Shown here piece by piece: positions 6,773 through 10,156 of a DNA stretch of 10,156 bases. The notes under the pieces are model-generated. The model did no database searches and was not told the DNA's origin. It was given only the letters and a program-made list of their open reading frames with translations. The first letter of the stretch is position 1; every line of letters begins with the position of its first letter. The position numbers were made by a program, and so were the translations under genes. Location of the stretch: contig CAKTCH010000038.1 of the NCBI GenBank assembly GCA_934538895.1, forward strand, positions 1 through 10,156, written 5' to 3'. The stretch is from an uncultured Alphaproteobacteria bacterium. Lineage in GTDB: Bacteria; Pseudomonadota; Alphaproteobacteria; Micavibrionales; Micavibrionaceae.

Positions 6773-7393
6773 ATGGATGTTCTGGAAGATAAACAGATCG
6801 ATGCCCTGACGGCTGCGGGCTGGTTCAAACAGGAAAATTTTCTGAATCCTGCATTATGTGAATCATTGACTGCCGATTTCAGGATGTGCCAGCACCGCGG
6901 CGGGGTGAATCAGGCTGCCGTCGGGCGCGGGGACGACCGTACTCTTGCCGGCGATATCCGCACCGACCAGACCTGCTGGCTCACTGGCGAAACGACAACG
7001 CAGACGGAATGCCTCGCCCGCATGGAAGCCTTGCGCCTGCACCTGAACCGCGCGCTTTATTTGGGTTTGAATACATATGAAGCGCATTACGCCGCCTATC
7101 AGGCGGGCGGTTTTTATAAAAAGCACCTCGATTCCTTCAAGGGGAAGCGCAACCGCATCGTCTCGACGGTGCTGTACCTGACGCAGGGCTGGCGGGAATC
7201 GGACCGGGGGCATCTGGTTTTGTATGACCCCGGCGATCAGGACCGCGAAATCGGGCGCGTGCTGCCGCGGCAGGGCACGCTGGCCTGTTTCATGAGTGAG
7301 GATATCCCCCATGAAGTATTGCCGCCCGCCCGCGAACGCGTCAGCATTGCCGGGTGGTTTCGCACGTCCGGCAATGATATAATCCATCCATGA
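6773..7393 (+). CDS. 2OG-Fe(II) dioxygenase (prolyl-4-hydroxylase / SM-20 like)
   Basis: This 206-residue protein has the double-stranded beta-helix core of 2-oxoglutarate- and Fe(II)-dependent oxygenases. The iron ligands are H118 and D120 (HLD, in GGFYKKHLDSF) and H180 (IPHEV). R189 in RERVSIAGWF is the probable 2-oxoglutarate anchor. RIVSTVLYLTQGW and GTLACFMSEDIPHEVLP are typical of the prolyl hydroxylase/SM-20 branch. These enzymes usually hydroxylate a protein side chain; the substrate here is not known. The ATG begins at the base right after the acyl-CoA dehydrogenase stop and has no Shine-Dalgarno sequence of its own, so it is probably translated by coupling. The stop overlaps the SCP2 start (ATGA). 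Its last ~50 bases contain a perfect inverted repeat and a TATAAT that may serve the next gene. Confidence 0.88.
   Translation: MDVLEDKQIDALTAAGWFKQENFLNPALCESLTADFRMCQHRGGVNQAAVGRGDDRTLAGDIRTDQTCWLTGETTTQTECLARMEALRLHLNRALYLGLNTYEAHYAAYQAGGFYKKHLDSFKGKRNRIVSTVLYLTQGWRESDRGHLVLYDPGDQDREIGRVLPRQGTLACFMSEDIPHEVLPPARERVSIAGWFRTSGNDIIHP
7345..7376 (+). repeat. Perfect 9-bp inverted repeat at the end of the dioxygenase gene
   Basis: CATTGCCGG (7345-7353) and CCGGCAATG (7368-7376) are perfect complements around a 14-base loop. In RNA the stem can grow by G-U, U-G and G-C pairs to 12 pairs with an 8-base loop. It lies in coding sequence, directly before a TATAAT and 13 bases before the SCP2 start. 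It may be an operator or an RNA hairpin controlling the downstream gene, or a chance constraint of the codons. Confidence 0.6.
7378..7383 (+). promoter_or_regulatory. Perfect TATAAT -10 box six bases before the SCP2 gene
   Basis: The hexamer TATAAT matches the sigma-70 -10 consensus exactly and ends 6 bases before the ATG at 7390. Transcription starting about 7 bases after it would begin at or next to the ATG, giving a leaderless mRNA. No purine-rich ribosome binding site precedes the ATG, which is consistent with this. There is no good -35 hexamer at 17 bases (the area reads GGTTTC). Confidence 0.4.
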
Positions 7394-7692
7394 GCATCGA
7401 ATCGGTCACAGAAAAAATACGTTCCAAAATGTCCCGCGCGGCGGGATTGTCGGCCAGGGTCAAATTCGACTTCGGCGATCAGGGCCGCATCTATGTCGAT
7501 GCCACGCAATCGCCGCCCGTCATCAGCGACGAAGACGGCGAAGCCGATACGACGTTTGAATGCAAGCTCGAAACCTTCGAAGCGATCCTCGAAGGCCGTC
7601 AGGACCCCTCGCTGGCCTTCATGATGGGCAAGATGAAAGTGCGCGGCTCCATGGGCCTCGCGATGAAGCTGAACGCCATTCTCGAGGATTGA
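7390..7692 (+). CDS. SCP2 sterol-carrier domain protein
   Basis: This 100-residue protein is a single SCP2 (sterol carrier protein 2 type) domain, a small alpha/beta fold with a hydrophobic tunnel that binds fatty acyl-CoA, sterols or other lipids. The family signature is visible in the C-terminal half: an acidic beta hairpin (ISDEDGEADTTFECKLE), a helix (ETFEAILEGRQDP), and AFMMGKMKVRGSMGLAMKLNAIL, where the glycines and the K-hydrophobic-G-M pattern are conserved. Length equals that of stand-alone bacterial members. The ATG overlaps the stop of the dioxygenase (ATGA), so coupled translation is possible, and a leaderless transcript from TATAAT at 7378 is an alternative. In this setting it probably carries acyl chains for the beta-oxidation enzymes or the thioesterase next door; this is inference. 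Confidence 0.88.
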   Translation: MSIESVTEKIRSKMSRAAGLSARVKFDFGDQGRIYVDATQSPPVISDEDGEADTTFECKLETFEAILEGRQDPSLAFMMGKMKVRGSMGLAMKLNAILED

Positions 7693-7747
7693 TAGCAAGC
7701 CGGATCAAGCCCTTGCGCCTCGCGTCTGGACAGAGGCCCCGCCGTGA

Positions 7748-7753
7748 TATACC
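7748..7753 (+). promoter_or_regulatory. Possible -10 box close to the thioesterase start
   Basis: TATACC at 7748-7753 ends 9 bases before the ATG at 7763. The context TGATATA before an ATGAGC start resembles that of the SCP2 gene. No Shine-Dalgarno sequence is visible, so a leaderless transcript is possible. The match to the consensus is modest and no clear -35 is seen. Confidence 0.3.
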
Positions 7754-7762
7754 TGTTTGTCC

Positions 7763-8314
7763 ATGAGCCTCTTTTTCCGCACCCTCTGGGTTTATATCCT
7801 CTCGTTCTTCCGGCCCCGCATCACCGATCTGCTGCGGCCCGCGACGGTCGGCTTTATCGTCCTGCCGAACGATCTCGATACCAACATCCACATGAATAAC
7901 GGGCGTTACCTTACCATCATGGATCTCGGGCGCTTCGATCTGGTCCTGCGCACCGGCATCTTGAAATATATGATGAGGCAAAAGGCCATGCCCGTGCTGG
8001 CGGCGGCGCAGGTGCGCTGGCGTCTGCCGCTGAAACCGTTCCGGAAATATACGCTGGAGACTCGCGTGCTCTGCTGGGATGATAAATGGGTTTATATGGA
8101 ACAGCGTTTCGTAATGCGCGGCGGCGCGAAGGATGGGGCCGTGGCGGCGATCGGGCTGGTGAAGGGCAGCTTTTACAGCAGCATCAGGAAAGAAACCGTG
8201 CCGACGCGCGAAATCCTCGAGATACTGAATATCCCGCACGTCAGCCCGCCCATGCCCGATCATGTACGGGAATGGCAACGGGCGGAAGAAGCGCTGCGCA
8301 CCGTAACAGCATAA
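7763..8314 (+). CDS. Hot-dog fold acyl-CoA thioesterase-like protein (4HBT/THEM6-like)
   Basis: The product is 183 residues from the ATG at 7763; a TTG two codons upstream is the only other nearby choice. The first ~17 residues (FFRTLWVYILSFF) are hydrophobic and aromatic and could anchor the protein to the membrane, as in THEM6-like proteins. The hot-dog domain follows with LPNDLDTNIHMNNGRYL (34-50), the D-x-x-x-H-x-N-N pattern of the 4-hydroxybenzoyl-CoA thioesterase family, then the long helix MDLGRFDLVLRTG and strands of the beta sheet (RWRLPLKPFRKYTLETRVLCWDDKWVYMEQRFVM). The family hydrolyses acyl-CoA thioesters to free acid and CoA, though many THEM6-like members lack a proven activity. 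It lies 70 bases after the SCP2 gene and is the last + strand gene before a terminator, so it closes the lipid unit. Confidence 0.85.
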   Translation: MSLFFRTLWVYILSFFRPRITDLLRPATVGFIVLPNDLDTNIHMNNGRYLTIMDLGRFDLVLRTGILKYMMRQKAMPVLAAAQVRWRLPLKPFRKYTLETRVLCWDDKWVYMEQRFVMRGGAKDGAVAAIGLVKGSFYSSIRKETVPTREILEILNIPHVSPPMPDHVREWQRAEEALRTVTA

Positions 8315-8320
8315 TATTGC

Positions 8321-8412
8321 CCGTCATTGCGAGGAGCATAGCGACGAAGCAATCCAGAAATTTATCTGGCTTTGAAAATCCCTGGATTGCTTCGCTGCGC
8401 TCGCAATGACGG
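8321..8412. repeat. 92-bp imperfect inverted repeat (REP/MITE-like intergenic element)
   Basis: The left arm starts CCGTCATTGCGAG and ends CGAAGCAATCCAG (8321-8357). The right arm (8382-8412) is its reverse complement, so both outer and inner 13-mers match perfectly; only the middle differs, with 11 bases in the left arm and 5 in the right. A 24-base centre contains a small CCAG/CTGG pair with the left arm. Palindromic elements beginning CGTCATTGCGAG and holding GAAGCAATCC are, from memory, widespread in intergenic DNA of many bacteria. As RNA it would form one long hairpin between the convergent thioesterase and fadL genes. Confidence 0.85.
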
Positions 8413-8430
8413 TAACTTGCTACACAAAAA

Positions 8431-8464
8431 TAAAAAAACGCCCGCTATATGGCGGGCATTTTTC
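8431..8464. terminator. Bidirectional intrinsic terminator between convergent genes
   Basis: GCCCGC (8440-8445), loop TATATG, GCGGGC (8452-8457) form a 6-bp GC stem. An A-rich run (TAAAAAAA) precedes it and ATTTTT follows, so each strand reads as stem plus U-tract. It can end both the + strand lipid unit and fadL, whose stop codon is only 17 bases away. Confidence 0.85.
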
Positions 8465-8480
8465 CTGATCCCTTGCCGGA

Positions 8481-9779
8481 TTAGAATTTATACGTGACGC
8501 CCAAAGCGAAGATGCCGACATCGCCCTCGGTCTTCGCGCGCAACTGACCGGCACCGGCGCCCGTCAGCGGGTTGGCGGGCGCGCGGCTGACGTTGATCGT
8601 GCCTTCATCGACGTCGATATAGGTCGCGGCCATGTCCAGATCCCATTGCGGAGCGATGCTATACGTCGCGCCCAGCGAAGCCCAGATGCGGTCGCCGTCC
8701 GGCGTGCGGGTCGTGCGGTACTCGTCCGTCGTCGGGGTTTCATCGAACTGCACCCCGCCGCGCAGCGTCCATGAATCGCTGGCCACATATTCCGCGCCCA
8801 CGGCGAACGCCCAGGTGGTCTGGTAATTCTGATCGACGCGCGACGCCAGCGCGCCGTTATCGCGGTAAGCGGAGATGTGGTCGAAGTTATTCCAGCCGAA
8901 CCATGTCGCCTGACCCTGCACGGTCCAGCGGTCGTTCAGTTTTTGCGCGATGCCGATCGTGGCGTGATCCGGCGTCACCAGCTTGGCCTTGCCGTTCGAG
9001 CTGAGCGCCGCGACGGGCGCGCCCGCCAGCGTGTTGATCTCGATCTTGCCGTCCAGCTCGTGATGGACTTCGGATTTATAATTCAGGCCGATGGTCGTGC
9101 CGTCGAACGGTTTGAGCTGCATCCCGACGGAATAACCGAAGCCCCAGTCGTCGCCGGTCAGTTTGTTGCGGCCTTCGCCCAGCGCCAGCGCCGCCAGATT
9201 CACGCTGTTGCGCAAATCGGCATCGGAATGCTGGATATTGACGCCCACGCCGATAGAGGCCCACGGCGCGATTTCATAAGCGACGGTGGGCTGGATATCG
9301 ATGACCGCCAGCTCCGTCTTGGTCGAATCGAAACGGCCAAACCATGTATCGCCGTAATCGCTGCCCAGGCCGAACGGCGCGGTCACGCCGATGCCGAACC
9401 ACAATTTGTCATTGAACTGGTGAGACAGGAAACCGTTCGGCACCGGCGTCGGATCGTACGGGTTGCCGCTGTCGCCGCCCACGCCTGCCGGGATGCCCAC
9501 GGGGGCGGTCGTGCCGTTATTGTCGACGTCGGCGTTCGGGATCAGCAGGTTGACGGCGGCCTGCGCCTGCGTACCCTGCAACTGCGTCATGCCCGCCGGG
9601 TTGAAAAAGATCGTGCTGGGGTCCTGCAGGTTGGAAGCTGAGCCTGAGAAAGCCGCGCCCAGGCCGCGCACGGATTGTTCCTGAATGTAAAAACCGGCAG
9701 CCTGCGCTTGCCCGGTACCCAGACCAATAACGGCAACCGTGCCCAACAGCAGGAATTTGCGGGGAGAGAAAGATACCAT
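8481..9779 (-). CDS. fadL: FadL-family outer-membrane long-chain fatty acid transporter
   Basis: The product is 432 residues, the usual size for FadL/TodX/OMPP1 proteins that let long-chain fatty acids or other hydrophobic molecules cross the outer membrane. A signal peptide is evident: RK at 7-8, a hydrophobic core (FLLLGTVAVIGLG) and a cleavage site after AQA (residue 27), leaving AGFYIQEQSVRGLG, close to the start of mature FadL. The N-terminal plug follows with SGSAS (45-49), DPSTIFFNPAGMTQL (53-67). The rest shows alternating polar/aromatic beta-strands of a 14-stranded barrel and ends GVTYKF with the C-terminal Phe needed for outer-membrane assembly. The ATG is preceded on its strand by GGAGG at 8 bases. 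It is convergent with the beta-oxidation genes and has its own promoter. Aromatic hydrocarbon uptake (TodX/TbuX-like) cannot be excluded, but the neighbours favour fatty acids. Confidence 0.94.
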   Translation of the reverse strand: MVSFSPRKFLLLGTVAVIGLGTGQAQAAGFYIQEQSVRGLGAAFSGSASNLQDPSTIFFNPAGMTQLQGTQAQAAVNLLIPNADVDNNGTTAPVGIPAGVGGDSGNPYDPTPVPNGFLSHQFNDKLWFGIGVTAPFGLGSDYGDTWFGRFDSTKTELAVIDIQPTVAYEIAPWASIGVGVNIQHSDADLRNSVNLAALALGEGRNKLTGDDWGFGYSVGMQLKPFDGTTIGLNYKSEVHHELDGKIEINTLAGAPVAALSSNGKAKLVTPDHATIGIAQKLNDRWTVQGQATWFGWNNFDHISAYRDNGALASRVDQNYQTTWAFAVGAEYVASDSWTLRGGVQFDETPTTDEYRTTRTPDGDRIWASLGATYSIAPQWDLDMAATYIDVDEGTINVSRAPANPLTGAGAGQLRAKTEGDVGIFALGVTYKF

Positions 9780-9787
9780 GTGATAAA

Positions 9788-9792
9788 CCTCC
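9788..9792 (-). promoter_or_regulatory. Ribosome binding site of fadL
   Basis: On the - strand GGAGG lies 8 bases before the fadL ATG (9779). This strong site fixes the start and leaves a complete signal peptide. Confidence 0.75.
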
Positions 9793-9838
9793 GGAAGTTA
9801 TGTACGAGTCAGGGATGTACGGGTGAGTTCTGTGGATT

Positions 9839-9867
9839 ATTCTATGGCCAAACCACGGAAATCTAAA
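9839..9867 (-). promoter_or_regulatory. Putative sigma-70 promoter of fadL
   Basis: On the - strand TTTAGA (9862-9867, four of six matches to TTGACA) and TAGAAT (9839-9844, five of six matches to TATAAT) are separated by exactly 17 bases. This predicts a start near 9832 and a leader of about 50 bases before the fadL ATG. Confidence 0.5.
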
Positions 9868-9970
9868 CCCTTCACCGTCATTGCGCCGCAAAAAATCAGC
9901 GCCGCGTATGCAGTATCATGAAATTATGTAAAGATATAATGGGCGATACTTTCAGAGGGGACAGATATTA

Positions 9971-9988
9971 CATCCGGGCGCCCGGATG
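9971..9988. repeat. Perfect 18-bp palindrome
   Basis: CATCCGGGCGCCCGGATG reads the same on both strands with no spacer. Perfect palindromes of this length are typical of dimeric repressor operators, but it lies about 100 bases upstream of the fadL -35 box and could instead control a gene on the + strand. The ATG of a possible small ORF is its last three bases. Confidence 0.8.
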
Positions 9989-10105
9989 ACGGAAGCGACC
10001 CGCCGCGCGATAAAAGATAGTCAAGAGAGCCTGAACGTTTTAACACGAACCCATTCCGCCACACTGCGGGACCAAATGGCTAGGGTGCGGACCCATTATA
10101 ATTGA
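9986..10105 (+). CDS. Possible 39-residue small protein (doubtful)
   Basis: A short frame from the ATG at 9986 encodes a polar, arginine- and threonine-rich peptide beginning MTEATRRAIKDSQESL and ending MARVRTHYN. A TATAAT lies 45 bases upstream and AGAGGGGA is 24 bases before the ATG, too far for a normal ribosome binding site. The frame uses several codons rare in the neighbouring genes (ATA, AGT, TTA, CGA, AGG), which argues against it. I do not recognise the peptide. It may be chance. Confidence 0.18.
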   Translation: MTEATRRAIKDSQESLNVLTRTHSATLRDQMARVRTHYN

Positions 10106-10132
10106 GTCCAAGCCCTTAAAATCCAGCATTTT

Positions 10133-10156
10133 CGTCATTCCCCGCTTTATGCGGGG
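10133..10156. repeat. Left part of a second palindromic repeat, cut by the window end
   Basis: CGTCATT is followed by CCCCGC, loop TTTAT and GCGGGG, a perfect hairpin reaching the last base. Elements of the form GTCATTCC-stem-GGAATGAC are common dispersed palindromes in bacterial intergenic DNA; the right end, expected to read AATGACG, would lie just beyond the window. It could also act as a terminator stem. Confidence 0.5.

Larger units (their letters stand above)
9780..10156. other. 377-base terminal region upstream of fadL, mostly noncoding
   Basis: Besides the fadL leader and promoter, this region holds an 11-base copy of the repeat end CCGTCATTGCG (9875-9885), a TATAAT on the + strand (9935-9940) without a fitting -35, an 18-bp palindrome, a doubtful 39-codon frame, one CAAGCCCTT (10109-10117), ATCCAGCATT (10121-10130) and the left half of a palindromic repeat cut by the window end. 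It is richer in A/T than coding DNA. No long open frame on either strand looks real. Confidence 0.6.

Noticed and set aside
8877..9641. 254-codon + strand frame opposite fadL.
   Set aside because: It is the complement of a clear FadL gene with signal peptide, plug and terminal Phe, and it shows no domain of its own.
10000..10075. tRNA-like stretch of 76 bases ending in ACCA, with ends CCCGCCG and CTGCGGG nearly complementary.
   Set aside because: One acceptor pair is mismatched, and no TTCGA T-loop, D-arm or anticodon arm can be drawn at the right positions.
10046..10102. Short - strand frame starting ATGGGTCCG.
   Set aside because: Only 18 codons, no ribosome binding site, no recognisable content.

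Overview
The window looks like a metagenomic or draft contig from a Gram-negative alphaproteobacterium-like organism. Evidence for this is an outer-membrane FadL-type porin with a signal peptide and terminal Phe, moderately high GC, and GAA-rich, mixed-third-position codon use. It carries a fatty-acid uptake and beta-oxidation gene cluster. The first ~1.0-1.1 kb differ: GC is near 70% by eye, third positions are almost always G/C, and Glu is almost always GAG, as in a high-GC actinobacterium. The change falls inside the thiolase gene, in its conserved N-terminal region. Either a recombination event or an assembly chimera lies there, so the link between the first gene and the rest should be treated with caution.

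Layout on the + strand: (1) 1-816, the 3' end of an FAD-dependent aromatic monooxygenase (MhpA/phenol-hydroxylase type), overlapping by ATGA with (2) 813-1955, a thiolase; (3) 2019-4451, a FadN-type fusion of 3-hydroxyacyl-CoA dehydrogenase and enoyl-CoA hydratase; (4) 4462-4707, a small charged helical protein of unknown function; (5) an intergenic gap with a likely promoter; (6) 4970-6772, a 600-residue DmdC-like acyl-CoA dehydrogenase; (7) 6773-7393, a 2OG-Fe(II) dioxygenase abutting it; (8) 7390-7692, an SCP2 lipid-carrier domain protein overlapping by ATGA; (9) 7763-8314, a hot-dog acyl-CoA thioesterase-like protein. A 92-bp imperfect inverted repeat (8321-8412) and a bidirectional terminator (about 8431-8464) follow. 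Convergent to these, on the - strand, is (10) fadL (8481-9779). The last 377 bases hold the fadL promoter, an 18-bp perfect palindrome, a doubtful 39-codon ORF and the start of a second palindromic repeat.

Together the genes suggest one lipid-degradation module. FadL imports long-chain fatty acids. The acyl-CoA dehydrogenase makes the enoyl-CoA, the FadN-like protein hydrates and oxidises it, and the thiolase cleaves it. The SCP2 protein may carry acyl-CoA or lipids and the thioesterase may release free acids. The thiolase/FadN/dehydrogenase content matches the Bacillus subtilis fadNAE set, in a different order. No CRISPR array, rRNA, convincing tRNA or transposase gene was seen.
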